Assembly (NCBI RefSeq): GCF_964340395.1
Contig: NC_135569.1
Location: forward strand, 7,108,540-7,172,539
DNA from: Glandiceps talaboti
Taxonomy: Eukaryota; Hemichordata; Enteropneusta; Spengelidae
Length of the DNA stretch: 64,000 nt
Direction: 5' to 3'
The translations under genes were made by a program, and so were the position numbers. The notes under the pieces are model-generated. The model made no database searches. It saw nothing but the letters and a program-made list of their open reading frames with translations, and was not told the origin of the DNA. Each line of letters begins with the position of its first letter. Positions within the stretch are counted from its first letter, which is position 1. Below are positions 1 through 23,400 of the stretch, piece after piece.

Positions 1-31
1 CTTAAAAAAAAAAATATTCTGTGATTTAAAG

Positions 32-3000
32 GATACTGGCACAGAGTATTGTCATATGGATCCAAGAACATGGCTGTATCAGTGTTATTCTCTAGACTGA
101 AAACCTTTGAACCATACGACTGTAACCAGAAACTAGATTATATGCCACTACGAGATGTCAACATGGTGTGGGGTTATGATGGTTTTGGGGATCAAACCAT
201 GGGCAACCCAGATCCTTATGATGCAGTGTAAGTCATGGGTAATTAACCAGGGTAACAGTGTGGGTTCCAACTAAGCTAGTTTTCTATTTTAACCAGGGTT
301 CATGCCATTTACCCAGGGTTCCAATTTTACTGGCGTTCTATTTTAATCAGGTTTCTATTTTAATCATTGTTCTAGTTTAACCAGGATTCCAGTTTAAGCT
401 GGGTTCCAATTTTACCATGGTTCCTATTTAACCCGAGTTCAATTTTACCAGGCTCAAGCTAAGCTACCTGTTTCTATTTTAACCAGGGGTCTATTTAAAC
501 CCGGGTTCTGTTTTAAGTAGGGTTCCTGTTCTTGGTAACCAGGGTGCCTGTTTATCCAGGGTTCAATTTTACCAGGTTCAAATTAAGCTTGGCTTCTATT
601 TTAACCAGGGCTTGAGTTTAATCAGTGTAGTAATTTAGCAAGGGTTCCTGTTTAACCAGGGTTCTATTTTAGTCAGTTTTCCAGTTTATCCAGCATTCCA
701 GTCTCATCAGGGATCCAATTATGCAAGGATTTGAGTTTAAAGAGGGTTCCATGTTACCATGGTTACAAATTATGCAAGGATTTAAGTTTATCCAACAGTC
801 CCCAGCGTTCTTCTAGTTTAACTCTCTGTCATTACAATACATTTGATCATTTATCTTTCTTCACAGGGAGGCATTTTCAAATGAGTGTACAATAAACAAA
901 GACTTCAAACAGGATGCTGAAACAGTGTTCAGAATCATTGGAGAGGTTAGTGGAACTTAAGTTAGCATCAGAATCAGAATTAGTTAAAGATGATGAAAAT
1001 GACCTTAGAGACTGAATTTGATGTTAGCGTTAGATTCCTCATAAGAACCAAAACACTTTGGGTAACCTCTGACGGTAATCAGACAAGAGAGAAAAATAAT
1101 AGTGCCAATTGTTCATCACTCGGGGAACATGCAATCCCTGCTGCCCACGTAAAACTAAAAGCTGTTCTCTGTCCTACCAAGTTGGTCCAGAAAAAGAGAA
1201 AGATCCTATGTAATTATATCTGTATAGTACCACTGATAAAATGATGTTTAGTACCTAGGACTGAATCCTTTGCCATTAAGCCTGTCTGTATAAACCATCA
1301 AATTTCTCCCATTCCTTTTAAAATGTGAATTTTATTTTTTGGTCAGATACAGAGACCAATAGACCAGGATGAGGAGACATTTGACCCGGAAGACTTAGAA
1401 CAAGCAGATCTTTTGCATTTGATTGCAAGAAATGTAAGTACAGGCTATCAATGGAAAAGGAGCGCAACTTCAGGAAATAAAGTAATATCAGCTCTGGTTT
1501 GTGCGAATTCTTTCCTTCATACTGCTATTAATTGTGCTACATACTTAACTATCTAGTGGCAGTTAGTGATCAAACTTGGAGGTTCTAGATAAAATATCTC
1601 AACATTTCAATTCATAATTCACCGAAATTGGTTTAACTTTTTCTCAGTTTATTATTGTATTATTCTTTGTTTTTAGATTGTAAACATATTGGATCGGAAT
1701 AATGATGGCATATTGGTATGCTCTGAACTCGTCAACCGTTCACTTGATGTCTGGAAAGATGTGGGTGATGTAATGGATGCTGATCCAGCTAACACAGAGC
1801 AACTGGAATATGCCTTGTACACTCCAGAAGATATTAGGTATAACTAATGACATTATTAGCCCCCCCCCCCCCACCACCACCACCACTGCCACCACCACCA
1901 CCACCACCTTGTATTAGCATCCCCAGTCTTGTATTAACATCCCCAATCTTGTATTAACCCCACAGTATTGTACTATAGCCCCCACTGTCTTGTGTTAGCC
2001 ACCCCAGTCTTGTATTAGCCCCACAGAATTGTATTAGCCCCCCACTGTCTTGTGTTAGCCTTCCCAGTCTTGTATTAGCCCCCACTATATATACAGTAAC
2101 ACACTTTGGACTCGCCTTTGAATGACATACCAATACCACTTTTGGACAATTTTGTGCCAGGGCGAATACAGAAAATTATTGCACGGGTTTGATGCATGGG
2201 CTTACCATTGAATGACATAGCCCTGTGGGCTCTCCATTGAATGACATACCACTTACCACATTTGGACAAAGTGTCCCAGGGCATATACCTTGACCTATTT
2301 TAAAACAGAGTATCGACCAATGACATGTACGTCACGGTTGATAACACTTGTCAGTTTATCTCAAGGATGCCGTCATGTTGTCCACCTACCTTCTTTGTTA
2401 AGAGGATAATGTCTTGTATTCAATTGTACAGGTGTCTTTTAAATTTGTTGTGCTGTTTGAAAGTTGTCAACCACAGTTGTATTGAGTTTATCTACAAGTA
2501 CATGCAGTGTCTTATTTGACCTCGTACTGTCAGCCATTTTAAACTGTGCCTGCAAACACGCCCTAAATTGGCATTTTGGCAAATTTTTTCATATGCCAAA
2601 ATGAATACAAGTTAGTAAATGCTTAACACTATCCATGGCATGTTGTACCGAATATTTTTGAATTTTATGCATCATATATTAATGAAAGTCTAACACTGTG
2701 GCTATATGTCTGCTGTCTATAATGAATTAACATACATTAAATATTGATACAAGTTTAACATAAAGTTCACCTCCGAAATAAATTCTTTAAACTTTTGCTG
2801 TTACTTTGTTCAAGAAAAGTCAAAGTTCACCTCCGAAATAAATTCTTTAAACTTTTGCTGTTACTTTGTTCAAGAAAAGTCCAACCAATTTTCAGTTAAA
2901 ATCATTTTTTTTTAAATAATCTAGGGTCACTTGCAAATTTTTGTTATAGAGGTCAAAATGATATCAAAATTTAGTCAATTTAAAATCCAATATGGCCACC

Positions 3001-3893
3001 ATCCAATATGGCCGCCGAATACTGTGTTAATGTAATGGGAAAATAAAAGGTTGACAATTTTCTTGAAAACAAGATGGTGAACCACCATATTTCTTTTATT
3101 ATTTCAAAAGCAGGAACAAGCTTTCGTACGGCAAAGATTTTAGACATTTTCAGGGAATTTTGTTTCTGAGAGGTACATTCTACCTTTAAGGGTCATTGCT
3201 GCAAATTGTATCACCTACCGGTATGCTCTGCCATTTTCCTTTCTTAGGACTTGCAGTATGTAATTTTAATAAAACTCATAAAAAACTTAACAGAAACTTT
3301 CTTAAGTTTTCAATAGGTATTCTGTATTTTTTGTGTATATTTTTATACATTATATCTTTTGCTTTTTATTTTTTCCAATGTATGAAATGATGAAATTAAA
3401 CAAATTCTGTGTCTTATTTCTTACAGAATTGTCGTTCAACAAGCCTTTGATGAACAAGATAAAGTCTTAAGATTTTCAGATTTTACTGAGGTGTACACAG
3501 GAAAAGGGGGATCTACGAAAATAGCAGAAGAGGTAACTTATAAATTATTGAAATTTTCAAAAGTATTCGAAAGTCTGTGTCTTGTAGAACATCAAAATGA
3601 GAGAAATACAGATTTGAAGATGATGTATGTCTGTAATGAAACAATTCTTTTCTTTAGTGATAGCCTGTTTGTAAATGTTTGTATTGCTAGATTACCAGAA
3701 CATTTCATATCATCAATGGTTTTGGAAAATAATTGTCATCTAGTGATCTGAACGGTGTGCTCATATCTTAGACACTAATATGATTGATTGATTGATTGGT
3801 TGGTTGGTTGGTTGGTTGGTTGGTTGATTGATTGATTGATTGATTGGTAGGTAGGTTGTTGGTTGGTTGGTTGGTTGGTTGGTTGGTTGGTTG

Positions 3894-3926
<33 letters not shown>

Positions 3927-5132
3927 CAGTTGAATGGTTGGTTGGTTGGTTGGTTGGTTGGTTGGTTGGTTGGTTGATTGACTGATTGCGTGACTGATTG
4001 ATGGATGGATGATTGATTGATTGATTGATTGATTGATCAATCGATCAATAAATTGATTGATTGAATGATCGATTGTTGCATGATTTGGTTTGTTAGTTAA
4101 CATTTTAGTTGGTTGGTCAGTTGGTTGGATACTTGGTTGGTACGTTGGTTGGTACTGTGTTTGGTCATTTGATACCTCATGAAAACTATTTTAATGAAAA
4201 TGCAGCTTCACTGCTTCACTTTTTTTCTTTCGTCCAAACGTGTATCTTATGATGCCTCTATATCCTTTACAGGCATTTGCAGAATTAGATCCCGGAAATA
4301 ACGACTTTGTCACCGAAGAGCAACTAAACCAGAATCTTGACAGACTGCTATTATTATTCACCAAGCCTGACAAACATGACCCCTCAGGTAATTAAAAAAT
4401 AATTATGATGACCCCTTTAAGATATTTGAAAATGTGTACCAGTGAGACCCTCTATCAAACCAAAGCTAAGTAAAAGATTGTTACTTCCAAGACAGAGAAG
4501 TACATAGTTGAAGATTTCTCAGATGTATTTTAAAGTGGCCATATGGATGAGAAATGGGTAGTTATTTTGGATTGTTAACCCCTTCAATACTGAAAACATT
4601 CCCGCCAAAATTGTTTGGACAAAATTCTTGTTTTATGTAAGTTTTTAGCATATATCAACTTCATTTTAGACTGGAATTAAAGAAATGTTACTTCCTAATA
4701 AAGTAATATTGTTGTAATTATGAAAATATTCATATAAATTGGGTCCCCATATTATTTAAAACTCGTCTCTAGTCATGAAAGGGTCAATTGATAAAAGAAC
4801 TTACTATGCTTTTCTCATTAAAAAATCAAGTGAAATAACATGTAAAGAAATGTTTGTGACTGACTTCATTTAATTAAAAAAATTTGTAGTTTCTAAAAAA
4901 GAATGTCAAGGAAGAGATTTGTAAACAAAATAGGCAAAAATATAACTAACCACTTTCAATCACAAATAATCAAATTATTTGTCAAGAATTCTCTGACTAT
5001 GGTATTATTTTTCAACCATTAGGAGCCGAGTTCAGAGATGCTTTGCTTCATGATAAAACAATGGATGACATTGAAGAGTTGAAAAAGATTCAAGGATCTG
5101 CTGCCAGTCAACCTAAACATGATGAATTCTAG
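32..5132 (+). CDS. JmjC (cupin_8)-EF-hand ER protein, 3' part, 7 exons
   Basis: Partial gene; the 5' part lies before the window. Exons: 32-227, 867-945, 1347-1433, 1677-1837, 3427-3532, 4273-4387, 5023-5132 (stop TAG); all phases join and all introns are GT-AG. The first exon reads [19 protein letters not shown], the end of a JmjC/cupin_8 fold; its His corresponds to the distal Fe ligand and matches YWWHQVRSYKAPNIAISLW in the gene at 41.5 kb. Downstream is a canonical EF-hand loop, [12 protein letters not shown] (exon 4), then a degenerate one ([13 protein letters not shown], exon 5) and another ([12 protein letters not shown], exon 6). The C-terminus PKHDEF resembles the HDEL/KDEL retrieval signal, so an ER-lumen Ca-binding 2-oxoglutarate oxygenase is the inferred role. 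The HxD half of the iron site is outside the window, so activity cannot be judged. The substrate is unknown. Confidence 0.88.
240..830. repeat. degenerate 'accagggttc' minisatellite in intron 1
   Basis: The phrase accagggttc...tattttaa recurs at 18-40 bp spacing through most of the first intron of the JmjC-EF-hand gene. Copies are strongly diverged, so the array is old. Confidence 0.7.
1861..2300. repeat. (C)n/(CCA)n run and two short tandem repeats in intron 4
   Basis: 1861-1908 is a C run grading into CCA triplets. 1909-2090 repeats a roughly 35-bp unit around cttgtattagcccccac. 2100-2290 holds a two-fold repeat containing ttgaatgacata and ttggacaa. All lie in the 1838-3426 intron of the JmjC-EF-hand gene. 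Confidence 0.75.
2761..2880. repeat. recent 60-bp tandem duplication
   Basis: 2761-2820 and 2821-2880 are identical except for the first base (59 of 60). The unit contains ttcacctccgaaataaattc. A related diverged stretch is at about 58.1 kb, so the unit belongs to an interspersed family; the duplication itself must be recent or an assembly effect. Confidence 0.95.
3781..4145. repeat. (GATT)n/(GGTT)n tetranucleotide array
   Basis: Alternating blocks of gatt and ggtt within the intron between the 3427-3532 and 4273-4387 exons. The long open frames on both strands here are low-complexity artefacts. Confidence 0.9.
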
Positions 5133-5138
5133 AAGAAC

Positions 5139-5700
5139 ATGTATAAACATGCATATCACATGCACATCACATGTATAATACATGTGCAACACATGTACAT
5201 TACTGGTACATGTACAGTACATGTGCAATACATGTACATCACATATACAATACATGCACATCACATGTACATCACATGTACAATAAATGCACATCACATC
5301 ACATACGCATCACATATACATCACATACAATACATACACATCACATGTACAGCACATGCACATCACACATCACATCACATACAATAAATGCACATCACAT
5401 GTACAGTACATGCACATCACATACACACATCACATACAATAAATGCACATCACATGTACAGTACATGCACATCACATGTACAGTACATACGATACGTGCA
5501 CATCACATACACATCACATGTACAGTACATACAATACGTGCACATCACATGTACAGTACATGCACATCACATGCACATCACATATACATCACACACAATA
5601 CGTGCACATCACATGTACAGTACATACACATCACATATACAGCACATTTACATTGCATGAATATCACATGCACCACATATAAACATCATGTGTACATCAG
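5139..5700. repeat. CACATCACATGTACAGTACATG minisatellite
   Basis: Begins 7 bp after the stop of the JmjC-EF-hand gene, so probably in its 3' UTR. Units of about 12-40 bp combine acatgtac, agtacatgcac and atcacat. Because the core acatgtac is palindromic, both strands look alike and a transcript could form many short hairpins. Overlapping open frames (MYNTCATHVHY type) are repeat shadows. Confidence 0.85.
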
Positions 5701-6848
5701 AAAAGTAACCGCATTACAGTAATTTCACTTGTGATGACTCTTTTCCTTCAAACTTTACTTTAAAGAATATAGAATTATATAATTGATAGCAATTTTAATT
5801 TTATAACTCTCCATAGGTTTTGTTTTATTTTATGCCTCAGCATACTTGTGCCATACCTTGCCATTGTCACGATTGTTTCAGATAGCAAAGTAATATCCAG
5901 GACAGTTACCGGCCAAGTGACACTTATATTGCAAATAGGTAGCAAACGTTAAAAAGTAATAGTTTGTCAAAACTGAACGATGTATAGTCTATGATCTAAC
6001 TAGATGGATTTTACAATCTTGAATATATACTTTCTGTATAATGTAAAACTCTATGCTGCATGTGATAAAATTATATGCATGTTTCTGCCTTTGTTTTGAG
6101 GGTCATCGTACCCCATCTCAAGGCTAGTAGATTACAAAATTTCTGTTTCTCGTGCATGAATGTGTTGTGATATTTTGAGGCTGTGATAATTTTACTTTCT
6201 CATGTCAGACCTTTTATTAAATATATGGTGCAATTCTATGAGTAAAAAAAAATCATGCATTTTATTTGCATAAATGCATACTAATGAGCACTATGTTAAT
6301 AAGTTGGTGTATTACAGTTACTGTGATTAATTAACAAATACATGTATAAAGAACACAAAATTGATCTTAAAATATTTTTTATGTGTCCGTTTTGTCACTG
6401 TATGTTTGGTATAAAGAATGGCCCGGGGTTCCAGATGTCTTTTGTTGTGTAAGCTGTTCAGTTACCATCTCAGTATGTTTGTATTTAAATATTGGTACAT
6501 GTTAGTGCTAGTGTTGCCTACCTGGGTAATTTCACGAATAATTACAGTGGCCGAGACCAGCGTTCTCTTTGGCAGTTCTTTCTTAAGTATTGCGACTGAC
6601 AATGCAGCAGAAAACACTGCAACTGTACAAATACCCTGAGTATACCTACATTGGAATTTGTGCATGATGGGGTTCTGTTATCATTGCCTATATATATTTG
6701 AAACATCAACATTCGTAAAAAAAACAAAAACAAACAAAAAAAACCTGTATATTCATGTTACATGAAATGATTGAGTGTTCATTTGCATAGTGCATTACCA
6801 CTAAGTCTACACACACTACTAATGTAAGTAATCACTGGTACATTACAT

Positions 6849-6851
<3 letters not shown>
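5701..6851. other. intergenic, no gene seen
   Basis: AT-rich unique sequence, probably including the 3' UTR of the JmjC-EF-hand gene. No coding exon, RNA gene or clear element was recognised. The short frames near 6418-6733 overlap on both strands and resemble no family I know. Confidence 0.5.

Positions 6852-6936
<85 letters not shown>
6852..6936. repeat. (AT)n microsatellite
   Basis: Uninterrupted AT dinucleotide run of about 85 bp. Confidence 0.95.
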
Positions 6937-6937
<1 letters not shown>

Positions 6938-7381
6938 AAGATCTCTTTGTCTAACTAATACAACTCTAGTTCTCTTACATTGTCTTGTACTGCTATTATA
7001 ATAAACTTATTCTTTAGTTAAATATTCTGTACTTAAAAATTTTTCCTGAATAAATTTAACAGTAATGAGTCAACTCAACATGTACATACATGATATTTCA
7101 TATATAGATATATTTATATAATTATGTATATATTCAGTGGCTTACAAAGGGAGATAAAATATCCATAAGTTTACTGACCTGTTTGTATAGATAATCAAAT
7201 TTGTGAGCTTCTTTGTGTCAATGGTAAAGTCCTGGTACTGCTCTGTTGTGTTTTGTTATGTTCGTCATCATCATCACCATCATCATTATCATCGTCTTTT
7301 AACATTTGTTCTTGTTACATTAAAAACTAAAAACTTACATGCAAGGATAGCAGGGAAAAGCATAAGTGAAAGACATGCATA

Positions 7382-7382
<1 letters not shown>
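6937..7382. other. intergenic, no gene seen
   Basis: AT-rich spacer between two microsatellites. Contains a short degenerate ATC run near 7264-7295 and nothing else I can support. Confidence 0.5.
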
Positions 7383-7422
<40 letters not shown>

Positions 7423-7830
7423 TACATACATACATACATACATACATACATACATACACACACACATACATACATACATACATACATACATACATACATA
7501 CATACATACATACACACACATGTATACATACATACATACATACATACATACATACATACATACATACACACACATGTATACATACATACATACATCATAC
7601 ATACATACACACACATGTATACATACATACATACATACACACATGTACACATACATACATACATATATATACATACATACATACACACATATGTATACAT
7701 ACATACATACATACATACATACATACATACATACATACATACAGACAGACACAGACATACATACATACATACATACATACATACATACATACATACATAC
7801 ATACATACATACATACATACATACATACAG
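7383..7830. repeat. (CA)n and (CATA)n compound microsatellite
   Basis: CA dinucleotides, then catacata blocks interrupted by cacacatgtata segments and one cagacaga patch. The long open frames here on both strands (HTYI and MYVC type) are artefacts of the tetranucleotide period. Confidence 0.95.
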
Positions 7831-8235
7831 AAAAAGTACATATATCCTGGCAGATCATTGTACACCCCTTCATTTTGTTTGTCGATGAGAGAGGGCGCAC
7901 TGACCGAGCAGAATGTGGAAAAAGCATAGTCGTCAATAAGACAGCATGTACTCAAACATATACAATACGTATATACTTGTGTAAACAGTAGTGGTCGGAA
8001 CAGGAAGACCAAGTGGTACAAGGTATTGACAACATATTGATGCGTGTGGTATGCTGTGGAATGGAAACAATGATAATATTTGCACGTAATTGTCAAGAAG
8101 TTCAAAAATGGTGAAAAAAAACCTGGTTACTCTTTTAAATGTTAATTACTTGTTGAACGATTTGCTGAGTAACTTTTTCGCGAAGGCAACAGACGAGAAA
8201 GCCGAGAGCCCTCCACATTGGTTAAAGCATGGAGG
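7831..8235. other. intergenic, upstream of the GT92 gene
   Basis: Non-repetitive sequence with no exon recognised. It precedes the TATA-like element of the GT92 gene and may contain its upstream regulatory sequence. Confidence 0.4.
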
Positions 8236-8245
8236 TATAAAAATA
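8236..8245 (+). promoter_or_regulatory. TATA-like element of the GT92 gene
   Basis: TATAAAAATA lies 179 bp before the proposed ATG at 8424. A start site some 30 bp downstream would place the 8278-8311 hairpin at the very 5' end of the transcript. Inferred from sequence and spacing only. Confidence 0.45.
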
Positions 8246-8277
8246 GATGGATAAAGGAAGTCGGCAAGTTTATTTTT

Positions 8278-8311
8278 AACTCAGACCACTATCTCGAAAG
8301 TGGTCTGAGTT
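8278..8311. promoter_or_regulatory. perfect 13-bp hairpin in the presumed 5' UTR of the GT92 gene
   Basis: aactcagaccact pairs exactly with agtggtctgagtt around an 8-base loop (atctcgaa). It is not part of any repeat seen elsewhere in the window. A structured leader, a protein-binding palindrome or chance are all possible. Confidence 0.5.
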
Positions 8312-8423
8312 TTTACTAAGGAAGTCGTGTCTATAGAGTACTGTTGTTACAGCATTAGATACCCTGGAATCAATGTGCGAACAAGTTTACTAATCGTCAA
8401 GTTTGGTTGTAACCGAGGACAAA

Positions 8424-19377
<10,954 letters not shown>

Positions 19378-20271
19378 ATATTTGTCATTTTGATAATAAT
19401 GTATTTTTTTGAAGACAGAGATATATTTTAAAGAAGAAGAAGATAACTTTGCACAAATCTGAGGAATGAAAAACTGCAAAAATGTGTGGTGTGTGTATGT
19501 GTGTGTGACACACTTGAGGTCACTTGGTAATTTGGAATTTGCTGGCTGTGTTGAGAGAGAATGCTTGCCATGTCGACCACATCCAGCCTGTAGCGGCTAA
19601 GTTTCCAGACTTCCACTTTCTAACATTGCAACCACACACAACAGCACATTGTCCAAACTGTACACATACATGCATTAGCTTGCTCGGATATCAATTGTAT
19701 TAAAAACCACACATATACATTAAAACAACTCTGAAAACACTCCGCCCCAAAAGATCAAATGTGAATTTTCGTCACATTCAACTTATAGAATATATTGCTG
19801 TTTGTGACTTCCTGAGTTTTCAGATGGATACTAGTACTTTGTACAGTGCACCCAGTTAAATGTCTTGGTAATGAACTTTGGCACTTTATAAATGCATTTG
19901 ATTCAAAAGCCATGATGTAATATACACTTATTGCCTGGCACTCTTAGACGTCCACATGAATATTACCCTAGGGAAAATAGAACACAACTAGTGCCCCTAT
20001 ATGCAAATTGAGGTCACTATGGGTCAATAGTCCATACCACATGATACGATATAAGCCAATCACCGAAGGCTTATATGAAAACGACAGTTATAATCTCAAA
20101 TAAGAATGCAGCAATCCGATGTCATGTTTTGGCACAATTCTAGAGTTCTATGAATGACCAACAAGTCTAGATGGTCCATGGGGTTGGAAATCAAATATCA
20201 TGACGTCACAAGTAGAAAAGAACTTGCAGCCTCGTTCCATGTTCGCTTTCATTTGTTCACAAAATTGAAAG
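19378..20271. other. convergent intergenic region between the GT92 and HAO-like genes
   Basis: Presumed overlapping or adjacent 3' UTRs of two tail-to-tail genes. Apart from a repeat copy at about 19960-20075 no element or gene is evident. Confidence 0.5.
19960..20075 (-). mobile_element. interspersed repeat, 'cagtgattggct' family, reverse copy
   Basis: Contains tgcaaattgaggtcactatg, gggtcaatagtccatacc and gccaatcaccgaaggct, the reverse complement of sequences at 40703-40830 and 54390-54520. No ORF. Class unknown. Confidence 0.6.
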
Positions 20272-20434
20272 TCAGTTGTCTTCGTCGAACGAGGCTGACC
20301 TGACCACACATGATGATCCGATATCATCAATAGACGTACAACCTAAATGCGAAAGAAATGATCGTATCAGAGTTAACACGCCCTCTAACATGCATAACGC
20401 GGTCTTTGTACTGGACGTATAATGACACTCTAGC

Positions 20435-20478
<44 letters not shown>

Positions 20479-23400
20479 AGCATGCTTTCAAAAGTAGGCT
20501 AGGTAGAACCAGTTATCATTGTTCGTCACAATTGTCGATTAGTTGATATTGAATAAATCACGTGACATGATATGAGGATTGTTACATAACATAATTAGGA
20601 TAAACTAATAAAAGAAAAAAAAAAGATTTATATATAATTTTTTTTGACCTACCCGTACTCGTCATGCACTTGGCTAACTCATTTTTGAGCAGAGTAAATA
20701 CTTGGATGACGCCCTCTTCTCCCTGAAATCAGGCCCAGGAGAGACAGATATTACCAAACTATAAAAATTAGGTGATATGATGATTTGTACTAGCTGCAAT
20801 AATTGTAGAGTTTTGTTTGATTTTGAGTTGTGATGCTTTTTTCGTTCTGTCACGTGACCAACCACCCTAATTTATAAAAAATAAAAAATGTTTACCTGGT
20901 AACAAAGCCCATACAACACAGGACGACCAATAAAACACGCCTTGGCGCCAAGAGCTAAAGCCTTCATGACGTCACTTCCGGACCGTACACCGCCGCAAAC
21001 GTATACTTCTAGTTTGTTCTCCACAGCCGATATGATTTCAGGTAGAATTTCAAGCTTTAAATCAACGAGAAAAATAAATGTTTTAGAAAGGTATAGATAC
21101 GTTAATCTTTAAATATTTACGAGGATATCCGAAACGTCCAGATTGGCTCCCATTGGCGACAGTGTCGAATATGTAATTAATTCCATGATATTTTGAAGAA
21201 AAAAACCCCGCTATATGTATTTGTCGAAATCTCTATGGTTGACGAGATCCGCGATGTAGTTTATAACACCACAGCTATTCAAAATAGTTTATTTTTTAGT
21301 ATACTTTTGACAAGCATTTCTTGTTGGTGACAAATTCGTTTTAAGTTTCACAGACAGACATGAAAAAGGGGTCATAATGTCATAGGAAAAGCACAGCACA
21401 GACTTACTGTTCCATGTAGCGAATCCACAGTTTTACCACCCTCGTTTGATACCATAATTCCCTGCGCGCCACTTTCAATTGCCATTTGTGCTCCTTCCGG
21501 TGTCACAATATCCATAAGAATTATGGGAAGGTTTGTGAGACTCTTCAATCGTTTGACGTCTTTCCAAACTGTTGGACGAATCTCGTGCTGTAAATATGAG
21601 GGTTTTTTGTTAAGAAGTTTATTTGAAGTGCTGTCTACGTACACACCAGCATTTTGAAAACAAGAGTATATATGTTAATTCATCACATTCATCTGCAAAC
21701 CACAAATACTAGTAGTTCAAAATAAGTCATGCAATGGCGCAAGTGGCCTTGAAATTTTCTAATTTTGAAACGAACATCTGCAGAACAAAGTTAAAAAAAT
21801 ACCATGGAGGAACCTATCACTGTGGAAATAAATGTACTACTGTTGATTTAGTTGTTGTTATTTTCGTCACCAAAGATTTATGTTCTTCGTTGTTGCCAAA
21901 AGTTTTCTTCAAACAGAAAATTTGTCCATACCTGATGAAATGCAGTGGCAGGATTCATTTTATTAAAGTTTCCAAGTCTCAAAGCTGTCAATCTATCTAC
22001 AATGCTAGAAATAGCTAGTTTCCAGTCAGATTCTTGAAAATCGTCATCATATCCGTATCCACCAGACGCTACGACTATTCCTGTAACCATGGTAATAGAC
22101 AAATTGCATAACTGAAACTGGGAGAAGGGTACGACTGGAAATTTTGAAAAATAAACTTTCCATGGGTGTAGGAATGTTCTCCCTAAAATGTCCATGACTT
22201 TGGTATACTTTCATCCAACGATTCTCGTGGAGAAAAAGCCGTGCATAAAATTTCAAATCAATGATAGATACTCAACCCTTATTTGGTATCCAAACTGACA
22301 GATATTGAATAACAACGTCTCTCTTCACTTCACGCTGCGGTTCATGTTTTTATAAATTGCCAAAATATGAGAATTCTTCAATTGTGTCGTTATGTAATAC
22401 AACGGAAATCATAAACCCTGAAACAAAACGTCGTCTGGTTCAACAAAAATCTCATTAACAAAACTACATTCTATTGGCTGGCTAGACAAAAATCTTACCA
22501 ACAGCGTTTCGTCAATTGTCTGGCGTGACAAACATCTTTACCAATATTCTTACAATTTCTTTGCGTGAGCTACCGTTATCTTAAGAGATCAACGCCAAAT
22601 TCATATGTCCCTGCCTGGTAAACCTAAGGTCTGGCGCGTTCTTTGATATTTTTGAGACAGTCAATTGACTAAAATGTATCAATTGTAGTTCAGTTCTCGT
22701 TGTACCAGACGATAGTAGATATTTGTCGAGCCAGATGAGAACATTTACAACATCGAAGAGATATTTGTCTGGCCAGACAAAAACTGTAGCAATGTTAGTG
22801 AGATTTTTGTCGAACCAGGCGACGTTTTGATTCAGCCTCGGGGTTTGTGATTTCCGGTGTACATGTATTGGGCACATTTAAGCCTACCTTGGTAACCCGC
22901 TGACTCTGCCCTCCTAACCAACGTTTCGTGGTATCCATCTTCGCAGATGAAAATTTGAAACCATTTTAAGACGTCTGAACTGGAATTAGCCTCAATAATC
23001 TGCTCCAATGAATGATCAGATAACATTGGAACAATCTCACAGATATTCAGAAAAGCCGCCGCTGAACAGAAACAAAACAATAGAACAAGGTGACGCTTTC
23101 CAAGCAAACCAGATATAAACTGAATGCCTTCCGTCAGGTTTGTTAGTCGTATATCCTGTATTTTGTTTGAGTAATTGTAACAAAAAAGTTGTGTGACATG
23201 TAAAATCATCATACCACCTAATTAAAACTCTGTAGTCTGGTATTTGGTAGTCATTTACGCACAGTGATAAAATCTTCCTTGGGGCTGTAGACAGTCAAAA
23301 GTGTAGTCTAGCTGCTAGACCTCGGGCTTTCTTCTGATAAATATGAGGGTGGAAGGTTATCGCCCTCACTAGCGACCTTCGGTCGCCTTCACAGTGAAAA

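Noticed and set aside
5139-5722. Overlapping Cys/His-rich frames resembling a repeat protein
   Set aside because: All derive from the 3' minisatellite after a clear stop codon; several frames are open at once, as expected for short-period repeats.
7327-8105. Long open frames of MYVC and HTYI repeats, up to 256 codons
   Set aside because: They arise from the catacata tetranucleotide array, are open on both strands, and have no codon or domain signal.
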